A stretch of 64,000 bases of DNA from Druceiella hillmani (GCA_039881145.1 JAYKKI010000015.1:29302001-29366000); one strand, 5' to 3'; positions 36,941 to 49,342 are shown, numbered from the stretch's first letter. The notes: generated by a model not told the origin, from the sequence alone. Numbers and translations: made by a program.

Positions 36941-37013
36941 ATGTGTTGCTATCAAAATATGAATGAGTTCTGTACAATGTGTCGTGAAAATTTTAGACTT
37001 TCCATATTAAGAA
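36941..37013 (+). CDS. alternative first coding exon of the large gene (MCCYQNM exon)
   Basis: The ATG in GGAATAAATATGTG opens a frame MCCYQNMNEFC, then TMCRENFRLSILR, and ends at donor AGAA|GTGAGTTT in phase 1. The next exon (37361), only 347 bases downstream, accepts phase 1 (A|AT gives Asn, then IFNNLTS). So this exon replaces the MSLKWDW N-terminus in an isoform driven by an internal promoter. It is Cys-rich for its 24 residues; no domain is recognised. Confidence 0.55.
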
Positions 37014-37360
37014 GTGAGTTTCTATGTTTTGTTTGTCGGTATTTTTATAGGGCTTGCAAGTGATTTTTATATATAAAATAATAACTTAATAAAATATATA
37101 ATATAGAATATATTCAGTAGTACATGTTTTAATATAAATATATAAAAATATATATTGGCGTACATATAAACACTAACAAGGTGAAATTTTTGGCAATTGG
37201 AATAAACTTGTTGAAGAATTACACTAGTGGATAAAATGCAAATCTCGGAATTCCTTTAGTAGATACCCTGTTAATAAATCTTAATGTGAATTTTTAATTA
37301 TATTTAATTTTTTAATTACTATCTTTGTTGCAAATGTTAATTTTGAATTTTTTTCTGCAG

Positions 37361-37540
37361 ATATATTCAATAACCTGACCTCAGCTACTAAAATCGAGCC
37401 ATTTGATAATGGATTACCATCCGGGCTGGCCTACAGTCCCACCCACTCCCTCTACCCTATGTCTCCCCTCGAGGACTGCAAACCAAGCAGGAGCGAATTA
37501 GCCAATAAGCTCCTAAATGAACTCGATCAATGCAAGGAAG
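37361..37540 (+). CDS. shared coding exon of the large gene
   Basis: Acceptor TTTTTTTCTGCAG|ATAT and donor GGAAG|GTAAGC are both excellent. The frame is open for 180 bases, in phase 1 and out phase 1: IFNNLTSATKIEPFDNG, then SPTHSLYPMSPLEDCK, then SELANKLLNELDQCKE. Codon usage and GC content stand out from the surrounding intron. It is rich in Pro, Ser and acidic residues with a short amphipathic helix (ELANKLLNELDQ). I do not recognise the family; such a region before later exons would fit the N-terminal region of a transcription factor or nuclear receptor, but that is inference. The continuation lies beyond the window. Confidence 0.8.
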
Positions 37541-40010
37541 GTAAGCTATATAGCAGAATTATTTGTTTGATTGTCAATTTATTTTATGTTTTTGAATTTG
37601 TCTCAATGTATATTTGTTACAACATTTCCAAATGTATTTTATTATCAATCGTTAGAAGTTTCAAAATTTTCCGAGATTATGGAATATATATGTATTTATG
37701 GAGGATCTGAATTGTGTGGTAAAATTGGTTGCTGCGATTTATGAATTCTTTTTATCAGCCGGCTATGTTGAAGGTCATTGTGCTTCAGGCTGGGATTGTA
37801 TGGTCATACATGTGATATTGATTTTAGTAGAGACTAGTTGAACTTATGAACCTGAGCGATAAGTTGTAATGATTTTGAGTTTTACATCTCATCCCGATAT
37901 TTGATCACACTTCATCTGTCAGTAGAAAGGCTTTTACACAAGTCTTTATGAAAATGGAGGTGTTGGGAGAGAAAAGTTTAGATCATGCAAAACACTCCGT
38001 GCAAGAAACGTTTCGCTAAAAGGAAATTTTCAGTTGCAATATGTATATGGGGTATCGGTAATTGCTTGATTAGTCTATCCAGATTTTAAAATTTGGTGTT
38101 TTTTTAAATTTACAAAATTTATGTAATATAACATCTGAAATTATTTTTCAAGAATATGTGTATCTCAATTTCGTTTTATTTCAATGGTCAACGAGGCTGA
38201 GTTTTCAATTATAGTATAATGATGCGAATGGTAAAAATGCATGGAATGCTTGATGATACTATTATTAGTAAATTTCAAAGGCCTGCTGTTTAAAAAAATG
38301 TTTTCTTTATTCTGTAGTTCGTACAATGGAATAGAGTGACTGTGATTGAAGGCGAAGACGTTATTTTGATGCTAGCTTGTGCCGTCTATGGCACTTGATA
38401 GTTAACTATAGTGTTGTTTGATATGGAATTCAATATTCCCTTGCGTGAAATTATTTTTGTTTACATATATATTTTTTTTACTAGAGGACTGAAAACAAAT
38501 TTGTAACCAGTGTATATGTGAATGATGTTGTTTTTAATTAGGAGCAATTAAATTTCGAAGATCAGCAAGTTTTCTATATCAGTTATCTTTGTTTGTTCAG
38601 CATTTTAATAAAAAAAAAACTAGTCGTGAAAAGTCGAGATACATACTTTATGTAATCGTTTTTTACCAGCGTTTATAAATTTTTATCCTGTTAAAACCTG
38701 TATCGACTGGAGTCAACTTGCGAATTGTTGGAAAGCCAACTCTGAACATATTGAAGTGTAGTATATATATATCATTTCATTTAAAAAGTATAAAGTCTTT
38801 GTTTCCACAGGGTTTCTGGTCATTTGTGTTTAGGAACACACAAAAGTAGTTTTCTATAGCTACTCTGCAAACAATTGTTAATGTTATTTTGTTCAAGACT
38901 TTGTTAATATAAAACTGAATTTTTTTAACGCTTTCCCACAAAGCTATGGTAAAGTAGGAATAGTGTACTTCGGGCTTTTCAACCTAAGAAACTTCCAAAA
39001 AATTATCTAAATGGGTACAATTTCATGTCTGCAGTCTTTGGAAGAACAAGAGGCCATGGAGTGGAGGATTTCAGTCACAGAACAGTCTCATAATAGAAAT
39101 ATGTTTAAATAATTTTAAATCCAAATTACCATAGTTAAGCTAATTGAAAATTAAATAAAGGTACTCCGCTTCCGATATAAAATGTCCGAATGAAAATTAC
39201 ATAGAATATGGGGAAATGTGTGTAGTTTTATGATATATCGATCGCTCATACCCTGTCTGGTCTGATCGCTCATACTAGCTATCCGGAGGCTTCTTTGAAT
39301 GGTTTGTTCTGTCGGTATTTTGCTTTCGTCATCAAATATCTATTATATTTTTTTCATTAAAATGTCAGCTATCTAGAACATGAAAATAGTCGTGTGTCGA
39401 ATCATATTTATTTAATATGTGGGCGACCTGATAATTCACAGAGTATCAATTAAAATGTGCATTTTAATATAGAAATTTTATTTATTTTACATTTTTTTTT
39501 AATTTTAAATATGTTATGTTATCTATTGTCTATTATTTCATATTTCATGTTAAGTTAGGGGGTGGCCTAATGGTCTGTGAGTATTGTTATTTCACTGGTA
39601 TGTGAAAATACAATATATTGGCCAGTTAAAGAACTATTTAGCTCTATATTGTCTATAGGCGATTGGACATGACGAAATTATAATGATTTCTAGTTCGACT
39701 ATGAAAGCTTTAAAAACTTCTACCTGTTCAATAAATTGATGGGGTTTTAATTGACAGTATTTGTCAATATTGTAAGTAAACAATGGTTTCAAATCATTCG
39801 TGTTTTTATGATGCTAATTATGGTTTGTTTTTTTAGTTCTTGTAATATATTTGTAGTCACGAAATATAAACATTTTTCTACACTCTTTTCTTACTGTTTA
39901 GGGCTGGAAATTTGCGTGGCGTGTTCTTTGAATAGTGGTTATTTGCTAAATTAGGTAATGATGAATTGTTGATGCTTACGTTGGGGCATAGGTAACCGTT
40001 AGCGTGTTGT

Positions 40011-40170
40011 TTTTAGGGTTCCGTACTCAAATTGGGAACCCTTATAGTTTCACCATGTTCATCTGTCTGTATGTCGCAGCCGGTTTAATCGCAGGCTATG
40101 AATCCTTTAAAGCTTAAATTAATTTATACATGTTTATAACGCCCACGAAGTTATGAAATAATATGATTGA
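40011..40170. repeat. dispersed repeat beginning TTAGGGTTCCGTA
   Basis: TTTTAGGGTTCCGTAC, then GGGAACCCTTATAG, then CATCTGTCTGTATGTCGCAGCC. This resembles a short repeat common in lepidopteran and some other insect genomes (AGGGTTCCGTA ... GGAACCCT ... CTGTCTGTC). I recognise it by pattern only; its transposon class and true ends are not determined here. Confidence 0.5.
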
Positions 40171-40413
40171 AAATTTTTTTAGGTTACCTTCTCTACACGA
40201 GGGCGTGACTTTTTTTATTCTCATACCCCATTGTGTATGGTACAGTTGAACAGGTATGTTAAAAATATCGAGGGTATGTCATGAACACTTTTTTAATATA
40301 GGTAACTGTTTACGGAATTTTAAGCTTTAAAGTGGACATTTTTATTAGAGTTACGTATCTCATCCCCTGACAGCTAAGCTTTTATTTTTTATATCTTAAA
40401 ACATTCACGATAG

Positions 40414-40415
40414 TA

Positions 40416-40460
<45 letters not shown>

Positions 40461-40493
40461 GTATGTGTATGTGTATGTATCTATATGTATATG

Positions 40494-40552
<59 letters not shown>
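40414..40552. repeat. compound (TA)n/(TG)n microsatellite
   Basis: Two TA runs (about 40417-40452 and 40498-40550) are separated by TGTATG/TATC motifs. The minus-strand frame across it is a low-complexity Tyr/Ile repeat and not a gene. The pogo-like element is inserted directly at its right edge. Confidence 0.95.
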
Positions 40553-40554
<2 letters not shown>

Positions 40555-40559
40555 ATGTA

Positions 40560-43182
40560 AGGTACAAGAGACATATAAGGCCCACTTAATTTGAAAGTTG
40601 AATGTTCGATTTAATTAATAACAAAAACTCATGAAATTATGTCTTACGAAAGATTTATTTATCAAAGAAATTTAAACTTAAATCAATTTCTATAAGAGAT
40701 CAATAATAAAAGAAACATTAAAGTTTTTAAAAACTTCTTCAATGGGCCTTATTAAAATACCACAGTATAATAAGGCCCGAAAAAAAGAATATTTTTTTCT
40801 GAAAATAATCAACGAAATCTGTACCTGGAAATATATTTAACATAAAACAATCAACAAAAAATATCTTCTAAAGTAATTCTCATAACAAAACTATTTTGGG
40901 CCTTATTTGCCCGCCTGGCTTTATAAAGACAGCAATTGTAAATAGTCATACTCTTTTCAAACATAACTAAATATAATAAAGTAAAATAAATCTTCATTAT
41001 CATAAGCTATATAAAAACAATAATTATAGTCAAGTACTACAATACTTATTCAGAAACTTTGGAGTAATTTAAAAGAATATAAAGTTTTAACGGATCAAAT
41101 CGCAATTCTATTTGTGATGTTTCTTTACCTAAGGAATTACTAGGGACGTCATAGTCAACCTGTTCAGAAATTGGAGTAGGTGTAACGTCTATCTGAGGTT
41201 CTAGCTGATTCTGAGACGCACACTGACAGCTTTCTTTTAAGATTGGTGGTGACACGGCAATGTTTTGTAGCTGAAATTCTGTTGGTCGACTAGTATTTTC
41301 ATCTTCCGAATTATTAGTATATGAAATATCAGTAATAAAGGGCTGTATTTGAGATCTGCAGTGCGGTTCATCTCCGTAGCTTTGAGCAGTTGTAGGTAGT
41401 TTAGAAGGTGGCCTTTCAGTTAAAACAGATGGCGCAAATGCTTCGTCCGATAGTATATCCGGATTGAAAGGGAATAAATCTGTCCGGAAGCCATTTACAA
41501 TATTTTCATGACTTATACATTTTGACCAAACTTTGGAAAAAATGGCACTAAAACTAGTTTTCGTGATGCGTCTCTCAGGATTTTGATAAATATATCTTAA
41601 GATTTCCTGATCCCAATAATGTTCAAAGGACTTGTTTATGGACTTATCGAGAAGTTGAAGTTCGTGATTCGTGTTGCTTTGCAGACAGTAAAGGATAATA
41701 TCGTGTTTCTCAGCCTCTTCAATAATCTCGTAATCCAAGTGTGACGATGCTCCATCGAAAATCAACAACGATTTTCCTCATGATTTGTATTAAATAAGTG
41801 CTTTCTAAATTCAGTAAATAAATCTGTGGTCATACTGCCCTTCGAAGCCATTTTTACCAAACATCCGGCTGGCAAATTGTCGCTATATTCAGGCTTTTGT
41901 CTTCTTTATTCTTCTATTAACATCGGTGGTATGGCAGTTCCGACAGCGTTCACACACATCGTAATTGTGACATTGTCGGCGTGTTCAGGTGCAATCAAAT
42001 GAACATGTCGAGCTCCTTTTTGTTCCAGTACAGTTTGCTGATGGTGAACTGTTAGGCGACAGCCCTTTTCATCAATATTATTGAGACGCTCTGGGTGATT
42101 AGCAATGCCTATTAATTTTTGAGCACGTGCAGGATTCATAAATTGCGCCTTCCTTTTAGCAATGTCAGGATTCCTTTTCAAGAACATTTCTTTGCCGGCG
42201 AGACCAGAATCTTTATTAAAGTTGTGTTTTAAATTATACGCTTCACCAAAAATAAAAGCTTGCCTGCGTATGGTTTTAGGGTGTAGTTGCTTCTCGATAT
42301 TTGCAATTCTTATAATCCTCCTCTTGAGGTCTTTTTCCTGTTCTTTGGTTATGACTGAAGAACGTCCCAAACGTTTCACAATGCTGTCCGACTGCAAGTG
42401 GTTTCTTAGTATCCATCGTGATATATATTATGATGATCTGCAGCAGCGCGTTGCGTTAATTGACCTCGTTCTACAGTTGCCATAGCTGCACATGAACTTT
42501 CTTCCGACCATTTAGCTTGTTTTTGAGGCATGTCGGTTGCGTCATGTAAGTAAAAATAATAAATTCTACCAATAACATCATTTTCCCGTACTCAAACCAA
42601 GCAAAGCCAATACTATGTTACTAGTCAATGGATTACCTCACATAAATACCACAGGTTCCAATTTCCCACAATACGACATTCCTAATGATGCAATTATCAG
42701 GTTAATAACAAGTCAACAGATTTGACTAAATGTTATAAACTAAAATCATTGGAACATGCCCTATCAAAATTGGCTTGGTAGTATTATAAGGCCCAGCCAG
42801 TTCTCGTGGGCCTTATTATCCACGTAACCTGATCTCAGAAAACTCCTAATATTTAATTTTAAAAGCGTCCAAGATACACAATATTTAAGAATAATAATAA
42901 GTACTAACATTTTACTAATTAATTTAAGTACAAAACAATAATTAAACAAAATATTTACCGTTTTAAATCACTAAAAGTTTAAATCCACGTAAACGCACTC
43001 GTCGTGAGGTTTGGCTCGTTACTGTTAAAATGGCGGCGCCAGCGACGGCAGCGCCACGCGAACCTGTTTATGTCAAGTGTGTCTATGTGTACGTAAATTT
43101 ATATTCCGTTTCAAATAATTTAGACGGAAGTTTTCAAATGTGGGCCTTATTACACCGCGGGCCTTATTTGCCGCATGTATCT
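40560..43182 (-). mobile_element. pogo/Tigger-like DNA transposon, nearly full length but disabled
   Basis: The ends align as imperfect ~27-bp inverted repeats: AGGTACAAGAGACATATAAGG on the left against the complement of the right end, AGATACATGCGGCAAATAAGG. TA target duplications flank it (40558-40559 and 43183-43184). About 2.6 kb, coding on the minus strand. Eight GGGCCTTAT (or complement) motifs sit in the two subterminal regions: near 40574, 40744, 40770, 40898, 42785, 42808, 43142 and 43160. These look like transposase binding sites. The transposase is broken (next entries). Confidence 0.85.
41046..42534 (-). pseudogene. pogo/Tigger-like transposase, broken by frameshifts and a stop
   Basis: The reading order on the minus strand is MPQKQAKWSEE...RGQLTQRAAADHH (HTH, start near 42534), a frameshift near 42425, then GRSSVITKEQEKDLKRRI and LAGKEMFLKRNPDIAKRK (CENP-B-type HTH), NIDEKGC (first catalytic Asp), AVGTAIPPMLIEE, an in-frame TAA near 41892, a frameshift near 41768, then LIFDGASSH (second Asp) and QLLDKS (third Asp, about 35 residues later), and a long Ser/Pro-rich C-terminus stopping at 41046. 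All three acidic catalytic positions are recognisable. The damage (at least two frameshifts and one stop) is light, so the insertion is fairly young but not autonomous. Confidence 0.85.
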
Positions 43183-44661
43183 TATATATAGGTATATAGT
43201 TAGGAGTAATAGTCGACCAACTTATAACATATTAGTGGGGTTTGTAAAAAGTGTTTATAGGAACACCATAAAAATGACTTTGTATTTTAAAATATGTATA
43301 TATATACAGCCTAAATAAGGACAGTGCACTATACATTAAGCTGATTATGTACGTACGCATGAAATAAATAAAAAAATAAAAATAATTTACTATCTCCTAT
43401 TCTGTTATTCTGTGTACAGTCGATAGCACTTCAGATTCTGGACTTTGACTCGACCTTATCTCAGCGGCATAGATATGATACTTATAGTTACAGTGTAAAT
43501 CTTGATGTTCTATCGATTGTACCTATACCAAATTGCTGTTATTATTTAAAAACCGTTATTATATATAAGTTATCGTCACGATGCAGGGACAGTATTTTAA
43601 AACTGCATGTTTTTATAATATCTTACGCCACACGCCCGTAGCCGGTTTTTAAATTGTTATACTTCGTAGCCATACAACATTTTTAGGACGATATTGCCTT
43701 CGACGTTAATTAACATTATGTTTATTTTGAAAGTGTAAAATAATATAAACCGTTTTATTTTATTCACATGTGGTAAAAATTCGGAATATATATATTTTTT
43801 TGAGAAATGATGGTTTCGATTTCGTAAAAGAGAAATGGCCGATCTACTAATAATTAAAAAAATATATACTATACCTCATCTTTTTGTAGTAATTCAATGA
43901 ATAAAATGATTCTCCTGGAATATAAAAATAGTTCAAATTTCAAATCAGTCATTTGTCCAAAATTAATTTTGGGAAAGATGTTTAGAGACAAACACGTTTA
44001 AACTTTTAAGTGTAGTAATTGTAATGGGTTTTTTTTTATCCACAACTAGTGGTGGTCACCCAGTGGTCGAAATTCGACCGTAATATACTTACCTACTCAC
44101 TTTGTTGAAACACTAATAAGTAGGCTATGATTTGCTTACGTAAATCATTTCAGAGTGATGTTAGAAATTTTCCTTCTGCAACAGGCGTATATTAAGCAAT
44201 TTGATAGATTTTTTCCTTTTGCAACAGGTGTGTATTTAGCAAGCCGTATTTCACTAATATATAAAACACAGATATCTCTCACACAAAGTATAAAATGAAC
44301 GCTTTTTTGTCTCGATGTACATTCTACAGACTATTGAAAAAGGAACATATGAAATGACACTAAATTCACAGCTCGAAACTCAGTCAATCTGACATTTTAA
44401 AATTCTTTGACGATAATATCAATTCTGTGCGACTGTTTGACCACAGACTATTACGTGTTTGACATTGACAGGATGAACGTAAACAATGATTCTTTTAATA
44501 TATTTGTAACACATATGATATACATTTTAGCTTTCTGCACTCCTTCTCCATATAAACTTTAACTATGCCAAATCTCACACTTCTCCGCGCACGCAATGCG
44601 CTTTAAAAGGGGTAGAAAGTTTTCTCTTCCCATATTAATATATAGATTTACAATATCACAT

Positions 44662-45060
44662 AGCAAGCAGTTTATATTAAAGATGCCGACTGCTATATAG
44701 GTGGAAATTGTAACAGTAGTCAATCCCTAACGATAATGTCTTTGTGCGAGTGTAATAACATATTTTGAGGAGCAAGCAATTTATATTAAAAATTTCGGCT
44801 CCTATATATGCGGAAATTGTAACAACAGTTAATCTGTAACTATGATGTATATGCGAGTGTAACAACGTATTTTGAATAGCAAGCAGTTTAAATTAAAAAT
44901 CTCTGCTCCTGTATATGCGGAAATTGTAACAACAGTCAATCTGTAACTATGATGTATACGCGAGTGCAATAACGTATTTTGAGCAGCAAGCAGTTTATAT
45001 TAAAAATCTCGGCTCCTACATATGTGAAAATTGTAACAACAGCCAAACCGTAAACGATGA
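44662..45060. repeat. minisatellite, about 4 copies of a ~107-bp unit
   Basis: Units start at 44662, 44771, 44878 and 44985 with AGCAAGCAGTTTATATTAAA and contain GGAAATTGTAACAACAGTCAAT and CGAGTGTAATAACGTATTTTGA. They are about 85-95% alike by eye; the last is truncated and changes into the hairpin at 45063. Confidence 0.9.
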
Positions 45061-45062
45061 TG

Positions 45063-45120
45063 AATAAAGCCCATTTATGAACATTTCCGAAACAAGAAAT
45101 GTCCATAAATGGGCTTTATT
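45063..45120. repeat. 25-bp near-perfect hairpin
   Basis: Arms 45063-45087 and 45096-45120 (AATAAAGCCCATTTATG... against CATAAATGGGCTTTATT) pair with about one mismatch around an eight-base loop. It lies directly after the ~107-bp minisatellite. Confidence 0.85.
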
Positions 45121-45234
45121 TTTTTATCAATATTTCAACAAATTGAGTTCGTGGTTGAATTGCTTTAGGGGGGGTATACGTCACTTACGTATTTTACGTC
45201 ATTTACATTAGTTATTGAGTCTATGTTGACAGCG

Positions 45235-45266
45235 GGAAAATTTATCAGAAATATGATAAATTTTCC
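45235..45266. repeat. 13-bp perfect hairpin
   Basis: GGAAAATTTATCA and its exact complement flank a six-base loop. Second hairpin within 200 bases. Confidence 0.8.
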
Positions 45267-47221
45267 TTTTTCACCTGATCAAAACGTGCCGAACTTAATT
45301 TGTCCCTTAACTGGGCATTGACCTCGACAATATCCTATGAGGTCCTTTAAGTGACAAACGACCCTCATTAATATCGCGTTATGTACATACCGATACCTTG
45401 TAAATAGTGCACATTGGTTTTATGAAGGTTGGAGGTTTGCGCGGAGCTGTACAACCTTTTTTTGAATTCTTTGAAATTGTTATTTTAAGTAGATTTTGTA
45501 AAAAATTGATTTTTAAATTTTAATAGTCAAATTATATGGTGGTTAAGTTTTAGATGTTATTTAAGGAAATAAAAATACCGATGCTTATTTTTTTTTGTAG
45601 AAAATTATGTGAAAACATAAGGTAAGGTACAATACTTTGAAAATTTATCAAATTGTATCGTTAAGTAATGAACTATGTATCATTTGTATGACTGAAGTGA
45701 ATCCACTCACAATAAATGGGTGACGGACCCATTTATTAAACAATTTCGGTCATTTACATTTTACCTAAGCAACGAGAATTTAAAGGGAACACGTACGTGC
45801 GATGTACACACGAAAATAAATATTAGGGTGCGAGGTTACGACATTCTAAAGAAATTATTTCCTTAATATACTTCTGACAATGGTGCTTAATACATCCTTA
45901 TGTTAGATCTATGAATTATTGGAAACGTTTTGTTTACGTAAATTAAATAAGAACGTCGGAGGTATGTTTTCATGTCTTCACGGATAGTATCCTCCGTTGT
46001 GCCAGATTTTTGCATATCTGCCATGAAATTGTGCTTATCGTATCTACTAATCTTTCTAACTAATGAAACGAGTCCAGTAGTGATAATTATTCCGCCATTT
46101 CACGCTGTTCCCCAGATTAATGTCACTTTACCATTCCTAGAGTGATGTCATTTTAATTTTTTCAGTCACTTCTTAGAAACGTTTTATTTCGTCAATCGCT
46201 TGTCGTTTTTTACAATGTCACAAATACTTTGCTAGTTCTGATGGCATTAGTAAGATTTGGCGTATTAATTTATGTTTAATGCTAAATATGGATAAATTAA
46301 TAATTTTGTTGTTCTCGGTATTTTTCCGCTCATTGCTAATTAAAACGCAACATTAAATTCAAGGCTGTACGGCGGCACACCTAGAATATAATGTGTACTA
46401 AGATTACGAAATAGGTGTATAATAGGTGTCATGTATTTGTAACGGAGGCGAAGCGTCGATTAGAACCACACTAGTTCGATAGTAGCGCGATAGCTGACCC
46501 GGCGAGTGTTTCGATTTAATATTGATTGATTATTTACTCGTCATATTCGCTATTAAATGAGCGCCATCTGTGAACTACCTCGTGAATTAACGTGTAGCGT
46601 AGACTTTATAGCTTAGTAAAAGTGTTGAATTTGTCATATTCGCCGCAGTAGGTTGTATGGTCTTAGGTGGATGTATATAATTTTGGGAGATTTAGAGTAT
46701 CATGATTGGTTTTAATTTTAATGACGAGGGAGTAGTTTGCGGGTTGGTGTTCGTAGCCGTAGTCTTGTTTCGTTAACATTGCTTTCGTATGTCACCAACT
46801 TTTCGTAGTTGTCACTAAGACTGCAGCTGTGCGACCATATATTTTATAATTTGTTCTTTTTATTACTATTAGCAGAAACCGTTTAAAAATTAGCATTGAA
46901 ATAAAAAGAATGCATTTTTGTATATGCTTTGAAATAAGGCCTCACTAGGAATAATTTATATTTTTTTAATTCACAAAAGCTGTTTGTTTACAATCAAGCT
47001 ATTGAAAGTATCTATCGTCTCTCGCTATCTATAGTGTAGTGACGGGATGCCGCGCTCCCAGAACTAAACAGTTGATCATTTAAAGAAATTGGTAGGTGCA
47101 CTTTTAATATAACTATCTTCGATAATTCGATAGGAGAACCATTGCCAAAAAGCTCTTCAGGATATGGAATATGTGACAATTAGAAGACACCTCCTATTTC
47201 TTCTCCCTCCAAATGTTGCTT

Positions 47222-47235
47222 GGGGGGGGGGGGGG
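47222..47235. repeat. run of 14 G
   Basis: A poly-G tract in a strand otherwise poor in G runs. It may form G-rich structures, or its length could be a sequencing uncertainty. Confidence 0.8.
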
Positions 47236-48769
47236 CCTTAAGGTATAATTGCTACCCGTCTTGTTGCGTAGGAAGGGTGCTTAAATCTTCTTACCTTTAT
47301 TTTAGAACAGATTTATGGAATTGGTCGACGTGCATGTCTCCGGTGATAGTTTTCTCTTCGTTTAGCAAATTATAGGAATACGTGCGCATTCTACCTTCTT
47401 ATCATTGGCATATAAGATTTTTTCTTTATGGGCCTTCAGTTTCAGCTGAGCCGGCTGAGATAGTCTTTTTTTCGTGCGAGATGCAGTTACCGAACCATAT
47501 ATGGCTGTCGTATAAAGTCCAACTCCTAAGGCCGGTGGTAAGATGGTACGGAAATTGCTTGCGTTCGGGTTGGAAGGACAATCACGGATAAGAGGGAAAT
47601 CTGGTCGGTATAATCAGAGCGTACGAAATTGATGTTCTCTAATCCCAATTGAGTGCCTGCTGCTAGTCCATGCGAGGTAGCGTCTGGATGCAGCAGCTAC
47701 GGCTCACCGCGTAGATCATAAGATGATGTTTAGCTTGATTGACCGTCACGAGTGCTTCTCGTCTTTAGGTTTGTATCTCTGGAAGTAAAACGGCGGTACC
47801 GGTGGCTCATTTTCGTTTAATTGCTGTTGCTCTCTATGAGTACATAGTTAAGGTTATTCATCGTCTGTTGTGTGCTGCTACCGTGCTTGTGCCTCGTAAC
47901 AAGTCGATAGCTCGAAGAGCGTGTTTGTGTTTATCGATTATAAATGCAGCGCCAGCATGCTACTTCAATTTATATCTCCAGTGAAATTTCTAGAATTTTC
48001 TAGCTATTACCAAACGTTTTACAGAATATTAGAAAAAAGGGCTATTATTGTGAGGTATTATTTATTAGTCAATCAAATATAATGTAAAAATACATATACA
48101 AGGTTTGATTTAACATTTTGTGAAACTGGGTACTCGCTCGCTGATTTATCGCTCTGTAAATATTTACGTTTTAGATGTAACTAAAAAATAAAACAGATAT
48201 TATAGATCGTCTAAAACACTGTCGATCTATCGATAGCTATACCGTATTGGTAATAGGTGCTTAATACGTCGGATTGTCGTGATGGAATGTCTTGATAATC
48301 TCTTAAATCACTTTGAAGAAGTATTTGTTTTGGAAAAATATACGGAAATCAACGGAGATGACTAGATGCAGTTTACAACTTATATTAAATACTATTATAT
48401 TTAGACATTTTTATCAACATTGGCTTAAGATCTACGTCCAATGTTGAGGACTACTCCTTTTAAATGTAAAAGAAGTAAAAGCGGAGGTTAGGCAAAATGA
48501 CAAAGCACACGAGTTTGAATTTCACGTTTGCTGATGAGAATTATTGATAATTAAAAATGCATTAAGCTACGGCTCGCTAAGCTTAGCAAAATCATTACGC
48601 TGGTAATCTGCCGGTTTACCAGCCTGATGGTTGTTGAGCGTCTCCGTTCTTACGGTTGCCTAGTTAAAACGGCATAGAAATGACAAAGGCAATTACGAAA
48701 TTCGTTTATTAACCGTTTACGTGCCGCATAAGCAATAGAACAATCGAAACAAATAAATAAGAGCATTAT

Positions 48770-49030
48770 TGCGAGGACGCGGGAAAGAGAGAGGTATAGA
48801 AGACGGGCGGCGGCGGGGCGGCGGGACCCGGCGGCGGTGCGCGCGCGCAGTCTTTCCTCGCAGCGAGAGAGCGCCGCGCGCGTCCACCGTTCCGCCCGCC
48901 GTTCGCCGCCGCCCGTCGCAGCCCGCCCGTGACCATACGCCGTCCGCGCCACCCAGCCGAGGCGTGGCGCCCGCCGCCCCGAGCCGCATGTGCGCCGCCG
49001 CCCATGTATGCGCCCGACGACGTTAGAATG
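48770..49030 (+). promoter_or_regulatory. CpG-rich promoter island of an alternative first exon
   Basis: About 260 bases of very GC- and CpG-rich sequence (GCGGCGGGGCGGCGGGACCC, GCGCGCGCAG, CGCCGCCGCCC) in an AT-rich setting, ending just before a leader that leads to an ATG and splice donor at 49343-49368. Frames on both strands across it are artefacts of high GC (few stops). It is best read as a promoter and 5' UTR of an internal transcript start. No TATA box is evident. Confidence 0.6.
48988..49026 (+). CDS. upstream ORF 1 (12 codons) in the internal leader
   Basis: ATG TGC GCC GCC ... TAG, encoding MCAAAHVCARRR. It lies in the putative 5' leader and overlaps uORF 2 in another frame. It is meaningful only if the transcript starts upstream of 48988, which is not proved. 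Confidence 0.3.
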   Translation: MCAAAHVCARRR

Positions 49031-49102
49031 AAGTACCACTACACTTGCAAGTGGAACAAGGAAATCGTCATCAATTCACAGAAACTTGTCAAAAGACGTT
49101 AG
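49004..49102 (+). CDS. upstream ORF 2 (32 codons) in the internal leader
   Basis: MYAPDDVRMKYHYTCKW then KEIVINSQKLVKRR and TAG. No ATG follows it until the tandem ATGATG at 49343, so ribosomes that terminate here could reinitiate at the main start. The peptide matches nothing I know. Confidence 0.35.
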   Translation: MYAPDDVRMKYHYTCKWNKEIVINSQKLVKRR

Positions 49103-49342
49103 ATCGAGGATTTTCCGGCAGCTCCCCAACGACGACCCGTCCGCGACCGAATTTATCCAGGGAGGAAGTTCGCTATTGTCAAGCGTCTGAAGGGACATTA
49201 TTCGAAAGCATTCCAAAAAATCAGCACAAAAGCGAAAATAAGACATAAATCACTGCCCAGACTTTGAATTATTGTAAATATTGTCATTTTGTTTGTAAAT
49301 AAGTTGTGCCATACCGACCTTCGTCGTCGCTAGCTGACAAGG

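Larger units (their letters stand above)
37541..48769 (+). other. intron sequence with pogo-like transposon and minisatellite
   Basis: No further exon was found. Separate entries cover the AGGGTTCCGTA repeat (40.0 kb), TA microsatellites, the pogo-like transposon (40560-43182), the ~107-bp minisatellite and two hairpins (44.66-45.27 kb), and a poly-G run (47.22 kb). From about 43 kb rightward the sequence becomes visibly richer in CpG. Confidence 0.5.

Noticed and set aside
40389..40574. Minus-strand frame of repeating Tyr-Ile
   Set aside because: It is a translation of the TA microsatellite.
42162..42485. Plus-strand 107-codon frame
   Set aside because: It is antisense to the pogo-like transposase and mirrors its codon structure.
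47382..47591. Plus-strand frame with moderate GC
   Set aside because: Non-ATG start and no domain. The sequence resembles neither neighbouring exons nor a transposase I could recognise.
48650..49039. Overlapping Arg/Ala/Gly-rich frames on both strands
   Set aside because: They are artefacts of the GC-rich CpG island, where stop codons are rare. Translations are low-complexity.
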